This document shows, piece after piece, positions 6,680 to 13,308 of a stretch of 34,725 bases of DNA; positions within the stretch are counted from its first letter, which is position 1; each line of letters opens with the position of its first letter. The DNA comes from an uncultured Prevotellaceae bacterium (GTDB lineage: Bacteria > Bacteroidota > Bacteroidia > Bacteroidales > Bacteroidaceae). Position numbers and translations under genes: made by a program. Below the pieces are notes generated by a model. The model worked only from the letters and a program-made list of their open reading frames with translations. It was not told the origin of the DNA and did not search any database. Location: positions 1 to 34,725 of the forward strand of contig CADADN010000051.1 of the NCBI GenBank assembly GCA_902786665.1, written 5' to 3'.

Positions 6680-9466
6680 TTAGAGGGAGATGCTCACGCC
6701 GAAGGTGAAGGAGCGGTAGGGCGGATAGGAGCGCTTGTCGTCGATGCCGAGGGTTCTGCTCACCACGTAACTGTTGATCATCGGGGTAAGGCCGCTGTAG
6801 GAGGTGATGGTTCCGATGTTGTTGATGCTGAAGGAGAGACGGAGCGCGTTGATATTGGGCGCGTAGCGACGTATGGGAATGTTCCATCCAAAGGTGAGGT
6901 AGTCGAAATTGAGGTAGTCTCCGCTTTCAAGGAAGTAGTCGGTGACCACTTGGTCGTAAATCATCTTCTTGGGGGCGTCGGTCATCACGTTGTAGTCGGG
7001 GAAGGCTCCCATGTTCATGTAGGTGAGCTTCGTGCCATTGTAGATTTTGTGGCCGAAGGCTCCGTTCATCTGAAGGGAGACGTCGAAGTTCTTGTACCTG
7101 AAACTGATGTTGGAGCCTAATGTCCATTTTGGAGTGGCCTGTCCGGCGATGTAAGTGTCTGTGGCGGGGTCGGCCGTGCCGTCGTTGTTCAGGTCGGCGA
7201 TTTCATAGTAATAGGTGCCGTCGCCGAAGTCCTTCACTCCCGTGCAGTGAGGAAGCAAGAACACTCCGAGGGGCTGTCCTATGATTTGATAGACGATTTT
7301 GTTGTTGCCGCCATGGAAGCCGGCTCCGTTGAGCGAACTGATTGGCGTGATGTCTTTAGCATTCATGTATTCGCCATTGTAGTTGCCGGAGAGGGAGATG
7401 AGTTTGTTTTTCTGGTAGGAGAGGTTCATATTCACGTTGAGTTGTATGTCCCGTGTCTCCAGAGGCGTTCCTCCCAGTCCTAATTCAAAACCTTGGTTGC
7501 TCATTGAACCGAGGTTGGCCAGCAGTTTGTCGTAGGGGTAGGGTGGCACGCTCACGTCGTAGAGGTAGAGCATGTCGTGAGTTTTTGAGTAGTAGTATTC
7601 TGCGGTCATCACAAGCCGGTTGCGCCACAGCCCGAGGTCGAGGCCTATGTTGAAGGTGCCGCGTGTCTCCCATTTCAGGTCGGGGTTGGCGTTGGTGGCA
7701 TGCCCGAGGGTGACACTGGGTGTGCCATAGGTGGGGACGATGGCGATGGGTTGGTACATCTCAAGGGAGTTGTAGGAGTCGATGCCGCCAAGGTTGCCGG
7801 AGATGCCGGAGCCGACACGCAACTTGAGTTGGCTGACATATGGCAAGTGTGTGATGTAGGGCTCTTTGAGGATGTCCCATTCGAATGAGAAGGAGGGGAA
7901 GTATCCCCAGCGGTTGTTCTTGCCTACCTTGCTGCTGCCGTCGGCGCGCATGGTGAATCCCAAGGTGTAACGGTGGAGGAAGAGGTATTTGGCATTGCCC
8001 ATGAAGGAAGTGAGGATGGGGCGCTGGTAACTCGACCCTGTCCCGCCATAGGGGCGCAGCGAACCGGCCTTAAGGTTGTGGTAGCCAAACTCGTTGGAGG
8101 AGAATCCTTTCACGGTCGTGTAGAAACCGGTGAGCACGTCGCGCTTGTATTCCATCAGGCCGGTTGCCTCAATGCGGTTTTCTGAGTTGAAGTCCCACCA
8201 GTAGTTTACAGAGAGGTTGCCGAGCCAGTCCTCGGTCTTCCTCTCGCCACGATAGGCCTGGCCTTGAGCCCACACCCACGTGGGGAGGTATTGTGAGTTC
8301 TCGGTGCTGGTGTAGGAATAGGAACCGAAGGCGCTCACGCTAAGGTTGGGCCAGATCTGGTAGGTCAGTTTCATATGGGTGTTGAAATTGAGGTGCGTCT
8401 CATGGTCTTGTTCGTGGAGAAGGGCTATGGGGTTGTTGATTTGCGAGGCGGTGGAATTCTTGCCCCATCCTCCCGTGCCTTCCCGCTCTTTGGAGATGGT
8501 GGGGTTCATGGCGGCGGCGGAGTAGAAGAGTCCTTGCTCGTCGAAGATGTTATGGGCTTTCTGCGAGGAGCCGTAAACACCCAGTTCGACGCTGAGACGG
8601 TCGTCGAAGGCTTTTTGGAAAATGTCGAGCTTGGCCACGAAATTGTTGTAGTCGTTGGTGCGAACCACGGTCTTGTGGTCCATCAGTCCTATTGAGGCGC
8701 GGTAGTTGCTGGTCTCTGTGCCGCCTCCGAAAGCCACGTGGTGGTTTTGGACGAAGCCGGTGTGCGTGATGGCGTCCTGGTAGTCCACGTCGTTTCCTTG
8801 GGAAAAGTATTGAAGGCCAAGTTCTTCTGCGGTTTTGACATAGTCGCGTGCAGATAGCATGTTGAGCTTCTTGTATGTGGACTCGAAACCGAGGTTGCCG
8901 TCATAGGAGATGTGGAATTTGCCTCCCTTTCCTTTCTTCGTGGTTACCTCGATGACGCCGGAAGCACCTCTTGAACCATATTTGGCCGTCTCGGCTGCAT
9001 TCTTGAGGATGGTGAAACTCTCGATGTCGGCGGGATAGATGGAGGTGAGGGTGGCCACGTCGGAAGCCACGCCGTCGATGATGACAAGGGGGTCGTTGCC
9101 GCCGGTGAGCGACGTGGTGCCACGCACGCGCACGCTGCTGAGCATGGCCATGTGGTTGTCGCCGCTCGACACCTGCACGCCGGCGGCCTGGCCGCTAAGG
9201 GCGCTGAGAGAGTTGGTGACCAAACCTTTGTTCATACGCTCCTCGGTGACCTTGTCGGTGGAGCCGCCACTGAAGTGGGCTGCGTTGGGCACGGTGTCGC
9301 CGACGACTGTTGGGGAGTCGGTGGCTCTGCTCTTTTGACGGTCGATGATGAGGGGGGTGTTTCGCTGGGCGTCTGTGACGATGGGGACAAGCGACAGGCC
9401 CAGGACGGCTAATAGGATGATGCTTCTTCTCATATATAAATCGGTGGTAGCTGTTGTTTTCTTCAT
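6680..9466 (-). CDS. SusC/RagA-family TonB-linked outer-membrane transporter
   Basis: 928 residues from the chosen ATG at 9466; in-frame ATGs at 9493 and 9433 are alternatives. Starting at 9433 gives the most classical signal peptide (MRRSIILLAVLGLSLVPIV). A plug domain follows at once: NSLSALSGQAAGVQVSSG, VRVRGTTSLTGGNDPLVIIDG, IESFTILKNAAETAKYGSRG and GVIEVTTKKGK are the SusC/RagA signature motifs. The remaining ~700 residues form the barrel and end in FGVSISL. It imports oligosaccharides or peptides with energy from TonB-ExbBD. The usual N-terminal carboxypeptidase-D-like regulatory domain of SusC proteins is absent: only about 35 residues separate the signal peptide from the plug. susD follows 36 bp downstream. 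Confidence 0.95.
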   Translation of the reverse strand: MKKTTATTDLYMRRSIILLAVLGLSLVPIVTDAQRNTPLIIDRQKSRATDSPTVVGDTVPNAAHFSGGSTDKVTEERMNKGLVTNSLSALSGQAAGVQVSSGDNHMAMLSSVRVRGTTSLTGGNDPLVIIDGVASDVATLTSIYPADIESFTILKNAAETAKYGSRGASGVIEVTTKKGKGGKFHISYDGNLGFESTYKKLNMLSARDYVKTAEELGLQYFSQGNDVDYQDAITHTGFVQNHHVAFGGGTETSNYRASIGLMDHKTVVRTNDYNNFVAKLDIFQKAFDDRLSVELGVYGSSQKAHNIFDEQGLFYSAAAMNPTISKEREGTGGWGKNSTASQINNPIALLHEQDHETHLNFNTHMKLTYQIWPNLSVSAFGSYSYTSTENSQYLPTWVWAQGQAYRGERKTEDWLGNLSVNYWWDFNSENRIEATGLMEYKRDVLTGFYTTVKGFSSNEFGYHNLKAGSLRPYGGTGSSYQRPILTSFMGNAKYLFLHRYTLGFTMRADGSSKVGKNNRWGYFPSFSFEWDILKEPYITHLPYVSQLKLRVGSGISGNLGGIDSYNSLEMYQPIAIVPTYGTPSVTLGHATNANPDLKWETRGTFNIGLDLGLWRNRLVMTAEYYYSKTHDMLYLYDVSVPPYPYDKLLANLGSMSNQGFELGLGGTPLETRDIQLNVNMNLSYQKNKLISLSGNYNGEYMNAKDITPISSLNGAGFHGGNNKIVYQIIGQPLGVFLLPHCTGVKDFGDGTYYYEIADLNNDGTADPATDTYIAGQATPKWTLGSNISFRYKNFDVSLQMNGAFGHKIYNGTKLTYMNMGAFPDYNVMTDAPKKMIYDQVVTDYFLESGDYLNFDYLTFGWNIPIRRYAPNINALRLSFSINNIGTITSYSGLTPMINSYVVSRTLGIDDKRSYPPYRSFTFGVSISL

Positions 9467-9551
9467 GAGTTTTGGTGGTTGCAAGGTGTCCATGACTTCT
9501 AAAACCTTTAGCGCCTTTATGCCTCTTGGGGCGTCAAAGGCTTATTATATG

Positions 9552-9559
9552 CAAAGGTA
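9552..9559 (-). promoter_or_regulatory. -7 box of the susCD promoter
   Basis: TACCTTTG on the minus strand is an exact match to TAnnTTTG. It gives a leader of about 80 nt to the ATG at 9466. It is divergent from the M48 protease promoter, with about 75 bp between the two -7 boxes. Confidence 0.6.
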
Positions 9560-9611
9560 ATAAAAAAATCTTTAATCTCATCGTTGTCGTATCGTTTTTT
9601 TAAATGGATGC

Positions 9612-9642
9612 TTGCAAAGATGGGATTTTTACGCTATCTTTG
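9612..9642 (+). promoter_or_regulatory. Promoter of the M48 protease gene
   Basis: -33 TTG (9612-9614), a 20-bp spacer, then -7 TATCTTTG (9635-9642), an exact TAnnTTTG match. Transcription should begin at about 9648, right at the first ATG, so translation is either leaderless or starts at a later in-frame ATG. Confidence 0.6.
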
Positions 9643-9647
9643 CCCCT

Positions 9648-10466
9648 ATGATGAAAAAGAAAATGAAAGATATGAAACAGGCAAACTTCCGCGATGTTTG
9701 CAGGACGATGGTCGTTGTCTTTTTTGCATTGTTCCTTCCAGGAAAGGCCATGGCGCAAGTGGATTGGCTTCGTGCGCTCTCCAGTGCTTGGAAAGTGGGG
9801 CAGGCCATCACCATCACTGATGAGCAACTGGCTGAAATGGTGAAGGATGAGGTGGCCTATTTGGACAAGAAACATACCGTGCTGTCGGCGTCCAATTCTT
9901 ACTCCAAGCGTCTGGCAAGGGTGATGAGCGGCATCAACAGTGTGGAGGGGGTGACTCTCAATTTCAAGGTGTACAAGACTTCAGAGGCCAATGCTTTCGC
10001 ATGTCCTGATGGCAGCGTAAGGGTCTTCACAGGGTTGATGGATGCACTCACCGATGATGAACTGATGGGTGTGCTGGGGCATGAGATTGGCCATGTGGCT
10101 TTGAAGCATTCCAAGAAGGCGTGGAGGAGCGCCATCCTTAGAAGTGCCGCTTCCGACGCTCTGGGGGCGGTGAGCGACACATGGGCAGGGTTGTCTGATT
10201 CCTTTCTTGGCTCTTTGAGCAGTGCCGTCCTCTCGGCTTCACATTCCAAGTACCATGAGACGCAGGCCGATGACTATGGCTATGACTTCTTGAAAGCCCA
10301 TGGGAAGAACCCCATGGCCATGGTGAGGCTTTTTGAGAAACTCAAGAGCCTTTCAAAACGGCAGGACAGCAGATATCAAAAGTTTTTACAGGCTTTCTCT
10401 TCACATCCTGATTTCGACCAGCGAATCAAACATCTCAAGGAGAAGGCTGAGAGGGATGGGTATTAG
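9648..10466 (+). CDS. Secreted M48-family zinc metalloprotease (LoiP/YggG-like)
   Basis: 272 residues from 9648. The signal peptide ends around AMAQ (residue 37). The zinc-binding motif HEIGH lies at residues 145-149, and the third ligand is probably Glu204 in HETQADDYGYDFL. This is the LoiP/YggG layout (HExxH, then ExxADDY and HGKNP). Upstream of the active site, FACPDGSVRVFTGLMD is also typical. It should act in the periplasm or at the membrane on misfolded envelope proteins. ATGs at 9648, 9651, 9663 and 9672 are all in frame. The promoter position makes 9672 attractive, since that start gives an A-rich leader of ~24 nt and a compact signal peptide. It is transcribed alone and followed by a strong terminator. 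Confidence 0.9.
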   Translation: MMKKKMKDMKQANFRDVCRTMVVVFFALFLPGKAMAQVDWLRALSSAWKVGQAITITDEQLAEMVKDEVAYLDKKHTVLSASNSYSKRLARVMSGINSVEGVTLNFKVYKTSEANAFACPDGSVRVFTGLMDALTDDELMGVLGHEIGHVALKHSKKAWRSAILRSAASDALGAVSDTWAGLSDSFLGSLSSAVLSASHSKYHETQADDYGYDFLKAHGKNPMAMVRLFEKLKSLSKRQDSRYQKFLQAFSSHPDFDQRIKHLKEKAERDGY

Positions 10467-10506
10467 GCTCCTGCCAATGTTGTTGGCATCCTGTCTTTTT
10501 TCAATA

Positions 10507-10545
10507 CAAGCCTCCCCCGAGCCCAATAGGCTCGGGGGAGGCTTG
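10507..10545. terminator. Bidirectional terminator hairpin
   Basis: A perfect 17-bp GC-rich stem (10507-10523 with 10529-10545) and a CAATA loop. It sits between the M48 gene (+) and the convergent small gene at 10559 (-). On the minus strand the stem is followed by TGTATTGAAAAAAG; on the + strand by TGATTGATTT. Confidence 0.75.
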
Positions 10546-10558
10546 TGATTGATTTCAT

Positions 10559-10741
10559 TTAAAAACCAATGCTAAGATGGTCGTGGCCCAAATTGCCTTT
10601 CTTCTTCGGGGTATCATCCTCTTCGAAATCGAAAGAGTTGCTCAACTGGCCATCGCCAATTTCGTCGATCAGACTCAACATCAATGGCAGCTGAAGGGTG
10701 CCCTCGACACACTCCGTAATGGGTTTGATGTACTTCTTCAT
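10559..10741 (-). CDS. Small protein of 60 residues, unknown function
   Basis: The protein begins MKKYIKPITECVEG and ends KKKGNLGHDHLSIGF, with an acidic middle (FDFEEDDTPKK). Many Bacteroidetes genomes carry short proteins beginning MKKYxxPxxxxV with an acidic C-terminal half; I recognise this as that general type but know no assigned function. No transmembrane segment is obvious; the stretch LQLPLMLSLIDEIG is only moderately hydrophobic. The ATG is preceded by an A/T-rich leader (AAATAAAAAATAAGAACC), suitable for Bacteroidetes translation. A terminator hairpin follows the stop codon within 15 bp. Together these support a real gene. Confidence 0.6.
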   Translation of the reverse strand: MKKYIKPITECVEGTLQLPLMLSLIDEIGDGQLSNSFDFEEDDTPKKKGNLGHDHLSIGF

Positions 10742-10949
10742 GGTTCTTATTTTTTATTTGTTTTAATATTGAATGCTAGTTCCTATGGCGTCACTTGGAA
10801 TTAGGTAGGCCATTAATCGGGTGTAAAATTATGCTTTTTTTTCCAATTGTGCAAAAAAAAACATCTAAAATCAGCAACTTGACACCTAAAAAAATCTTTT
10901 TGCCATTTTTTTATGATGATTTGTTGCTTTTCTTGGTGATGGGTGCTTC

Positions 10950-11396
10950 TCACCAACCCTGAGGCTCGTACCTGATGACAAAGCCATATACATAATGGGG
11001 GTCGTCTTTCACGGGAGACGTGTAGAGGGCATAGGGCTCTTTTATGAACTTGCGGTTCGGTCCCAAAGCGCCGACAGGGGTGTAGCCGCACATCCTGGCA
11101 GAATTTTCTACTTCGCTGGGAGACGGAGCCGTGGTGAAGAGGAATTTCATATAGTCCACGTGGTCGCCAACTATGTAAAGCACGGCATCGGTTTGCGTCT
11201 TCTTGTTGGTGAAATAGACAAGGTCGTCGCGGCGGGTGACTTTCTTGAAACCTTCCTTCTTCATCGCTTTTTTGGCTACTTTGAAATCCATGCGCATGGA
11301 GTAGTCGGCGATGTGAAGACAGGAGTTCATTTCCTGGGCTTGCGATGCCAGGCAGAACAGCATGGCTGTTAGCAAGGTGAAGAATGCTTTTTTCAT
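10950..11396 (-). CDS. Small secreted protein, unknown function
   Basis: 148 residues. The signal peptide MKKAFFTLLTAMLFCLASQAQ is clear, with cleavage expected after ASQA (residue 20). The mature part has two cysteines, at about residues 26 and 103, that could form a disulfide. It is a mix of short charged helices and strands (ADYSMRMDFKVAKKAMKKEG, then DAVLYIVGDHVDYMKFLFTT). I do not recognise a family. It probably resides in the periplasm or is exported. A -7 box lies about 30 bp upstream of the start. The 208 bp between it and the next gene (10559) are AT-rich, with no hairpin or ORF that I can support. Confidence 0.7.
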   Translation of the reverse strand: MKKAFFTLLTAMLFCLASQAQEMNSCLHIADYSMRMDFKVAKKAMKKEGFKKVTRRDDLVYFTNKKTQTDAVLYIVGDHVDYMKFLFTTAPSPSEVENSARMCGYTPVGALGPNRKFIKEPYALYTSPVKDDPHYVYGFVIRYEPQGW

Positions 11397-11424
11397 TAAA
11401 GGATAGGTTTTGGTTTCTGATGTG

Positions 11425-11432
11425 CAAATATA
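11425..11432 (-). promoter_or_regulatory. -7 box for the small secreted protein gene
   Basis: TATATTTG on the minus strand, an exact TAnnTTTG match. The predicted leader is about 25 nt. No good -33 box. Confidence 0.5.
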
Positions 11433-11522
11433 CGATTTTTTTTGAATAATGCCTTGTCTTTGCTTTTTTTTCTTATAAAAACCTTTCTTTTTGCATGTGT
11501 TTGTGAAATCCTTAACTGACTA

Positions 11523-11554
11523 TTTGGAAATAACGTAGAAAACATGTATCTTAG
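11523..11554 (+). promoter_or_regulatory. Promoter of the Cys-motif paralogue pair
   Basis: -33 TTTG (11523-11526), a 20-bp spacer, then -7 TATCTTAG (11547-11554), one mismatch to TAnnTTTG. The start site should be near 11560. Confidence 0.5.
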
Positions 11555-11633
11555 CAACCAGAATCCATGACATGGGCAACTCTTTTGAAATGAAAGGTGG
11601 AGAATGAAGTATAACAATAAACAATCGACGGCA

Positions 11634-11987
11634 ATGGAATATGGAAAAAAGATTTGCGAGAAATTGAAGGGAATCCGTATGGAGGTTGCTCGCGCCAATG
11701 GCATCCCTTATCAACCAGCTGAGTGCAACCACGAGGGTGATTGCGCTGGCACTTGCCCGCAGTGTGAAGCGGAAGTGAGATATCTCGAGCGTAAACTAGG
11801 CCTGAAACGAGTGGTGGGGAAGGCTGCTTTCATCGGTATGGCGGTGGGTGTTGCCGTGGCTGTTGAGTCGTGTGGATTTAGAGTCTCCGGAATGTTGATG
11901 AATCAAAAGGACGAAGCCGACACCACCGCCGTGGCTGCCGACGCCAATGCCGCAACCACCATTGACATGCCCGTGGATGGGAAATAA
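11634..11987 (+). CDS. Cys-motif membrane protein, first tandem copy
   Basis: 117 residues from ATG 11634; an upstream in-frame ATG at 11604 would add ten residues, but alignment with the next gene favours 11634. The N-terminal helix (EYGKKICEKLKGIRMEVA) is followed by a CX5CX3CX2C cluster (CNHEGDC, then TCPQC), a charged helix EAEVRYLERKL, one hydrophobic segment (GKAAFIGMAVGVAVAVE) and SCG directly after it. The tail is acidic and Thr/Ala-rich and ends TIDMPVDGK. I have seen similar N-terminal parts in unannotated Bacteroidetes proteins but know no function. The four cysteines could bind zinc or an iron-sulfur cluster. The cysteine after the membrane segment could be lipidated, although VESC is a poor lipobox. 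It lies 29 bp before its paralogue. Confidence 0.72.
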   Translation: MEYGKKICEKLKGIRMEVARANGIPYQPAECNHEGDCAGTCPQCEAEVRYLERKLGLKRVVGKAAFIGMAVGVAVAVESCGFRVSGMLMNQKDEADTTAVAADANAATTIDMPVDGK

Positions 11988-12016
11988 CACCGTATGAAGA
12001 ACAAAAAGTAACGACT

Positions 12017-12379
12017 ATGAAATATGGGAAAAAGGTTTGCGAGAAGCTGAAGGAAATCCGTGTGGAGGTAGCTCGTGCCAATGACATACCCTACGAGCCT
12101 GCCGAGTGCCACCATGAGGGCGACTGCTCTGGTTCATGCCCCCGATGTGAGGCTGAGGTGAGATACCTGGAGCGCCAACTTGACTTGAAGCGAGTGGTGG
12201 GGAAGGCTGCTTTCTTCGGAATGGCAGTGGGCGTCGCAATGACTGTCGAGTCATGCGGAATGAGGACAGTAGGGGAGGCGGAGATAACTGGGATGCTGGA
12301 AGATGCGGACACGGCAAAGGTGGCTCCTGCTCAAAAATGTCCCGCCAACACCATTGACATGCCCGTGGACGGGAAATGA
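12017..12379 (+). CDS. Cys-motif membrane protein, second tandem copy
   Basis: 120 residues, a paralogue of the preceding gene. Most of the first ~75 residues match, including the CX5CX3CX2C cluster (CHHEGDC, SCPRC), the EAEVRYLERQL helix and the hydrophobic segment followed by SCG. The tails have diverged in the middle but end in the same TIDMPVDGK. The pattern (conserved head, variable tail, identical last residues) suggests that head and terminus are both functional. The leader sequences of both copies also look related (ATGAAG, A-rich stretch, then the start), so the duplication included the start region. Function unknown; co-transcription with copy one is likely. A repeat array follows the stop codon. 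Confidence 0.75.
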   Translation: MKYGKKVCEKLKEIRVEVARANDIPYEPAECHHEGDCSGSCPRCEAEVRYLERQLDLKRVVGKAAFFGMAVGVAMTVESCGMRTVGEAEITGMLEDADTAKVAPAQKCPANTIDMPVDGK

Positions 12380-12421
12380 GAGGCCATACTTTTAGAAATG
12401 GAAATCGAAAAATCGGAATAG

Positions 12422-12512
12422 TCAGATTCCTCTGATTATTCCGATTTCTCAGATTATTCCGATTCCTCAGACTATTCCGATTCCTCAGATTATTCCGATT
12501 CCTCAGATTCCG
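12422..12512. repeat. 18-bp tandem repeat array (TCAGATTATTCCGATTCC)
   Basis: About five copies of an 18-bp unit with one or two substitutions each, filling the space between the convergent Cys-motif gene and the DUF4332 gene. The same core occurs at 101-152. There are no unique spacers, so it is not a CRISPR array. Confidence 0.85.
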
Positions 12513-12515
12513 GGA

Positions 12516-12923
12516 TTAATATTCCATCATTGGCTCAAGCTCTTTGGCTTGGGCTATCATTTTCTCCACTTCCTTCAGGCTGGGAACGCGGTTGACCAGA
12601 TTCTTTGCCTCGTTGATTTCAACCAGTTTGGCGGCAAGGTTTTCTGCGTTGCGGTTGCGGAATTCCTTCACGGTATCCACGCCAGCGGCTTCCAGGAGTT
12701 CGGAGAATTGTGGTCCAACGCCGTTGATGCGCATGAGGTCGCAGTGGTTGGTCCATGTGAGGATGAGTTTGATTGGAATCTCTGTAGCCTCTGCCAATTC
12801 CTTGCGGCCGGCGGGTTTGCAACATTTTTTCAGCAATTCTTCATCGGTGTTGATGCCTGCTGCAATCAGTTTTTCTGCGTAAACGGGGCCGATGCCCTCG
12901 ATGTCGATAATTTTGTACGTCAT
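12516..12923 (-). CDS. DUF4332 helix-hairpin-helix protein
   Basis: 135 residues. Two helix-hairpin-helix-like motifs are visible: IDIEGIGPVYAEKLIAAGI at residues 6-24 and MRINGVGPQFSELLEAAGV at about residues 64-82. The spacing and the linking segments (DEELLKKC, GRKELAEATEIP, WTNHCDLMRI) fit the DUF4332 family. HhH motifs of this kind usually contact DNA backbone or mediate protein contacts; the cellular role of the family is not established. No signal peptide, so cytoplasmic. It is a single gene with its own -7 box. Its stop codon immediately follows the 18-bp repeat array. Confidence 0.85.
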   Translation of the reverse strand: MTYKIIDIEGIGPVYAEKLIAAGINTDEELLKKCCKPAGRKELAEATEIPIKLILTWTNHCDLMRINGVGPQFSELLEAAGVDTVKEFRNRNAENLAAKLVEINEAKNLVNRVPSLKEVEKMIAQAKELEPMMEY

Positions 12924-12967
12924 GTTTATCAGTGTTTAGGTGAATGTAATTCGTTTTTCATCATCAG

Positions 12968-12975
12968 CAAATGTA
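12968..12975 (-). promoter_or_regulatory. -7 box of the DUF4332 gene
   Basis: TACATTTG on the minus strand, an exact TAnnTTTG match, with a leader of about 40 nt. Confidence 0.5.
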
Positions 12976-13050
12976 GGCCTTTTTTTTCAAACACACCACA
13001 TCTTTTGTCGTTTTATAGGAAATTTTAACAGTCAAGGTGTCGTATATGGC

Positions 13051-13264
13051 CTTTTAACTTAACTCCCCTTTTTAACTTCTGAAAGTTGAGCAAGAGAGAA
13101 ACATATGTAAATTGTTAACTCGACTTTCGCAAGTAAGGGAAAATAAAGCGTGGAGAGGGCTTTAAAAAGTATGGGGTAATCGTTTCCTCCCAAAATAGCG
13201 ACATAAGTGGGCAAATGTCCCTTTAACTCCTCTTTAACTCCCCTTTAACTCCAGAAAGTTGAGC
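13051..13264. repeat. CTTTAACTCC repeat clusters with a GAAAGTTGAGC core
   Basis: Two clusters of ~10-bp units (CTTTAACTCC and variants) at 13051-13080 and 13217-13252. Each is followed by the same GAAAGTTGAGC (13081-13091 and 13254-13264). Related units occur at 32305-32530 and near 16735-16750. No gene or hairpin was found in 12976-13308; the last 40 bases are AT-rich. Confidence 0.7.
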
Positions 13265-13308
13265 GAATGCGAAACTTGTCAAAATTATTAATTATAAATT
13301 GTAAATTA

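Noticed and set aside
12422-12512. Possible CRISPR array
   Set aside because: The repeats are directly tandem, 18 bp long and without unique spacers; no cas gene is present.
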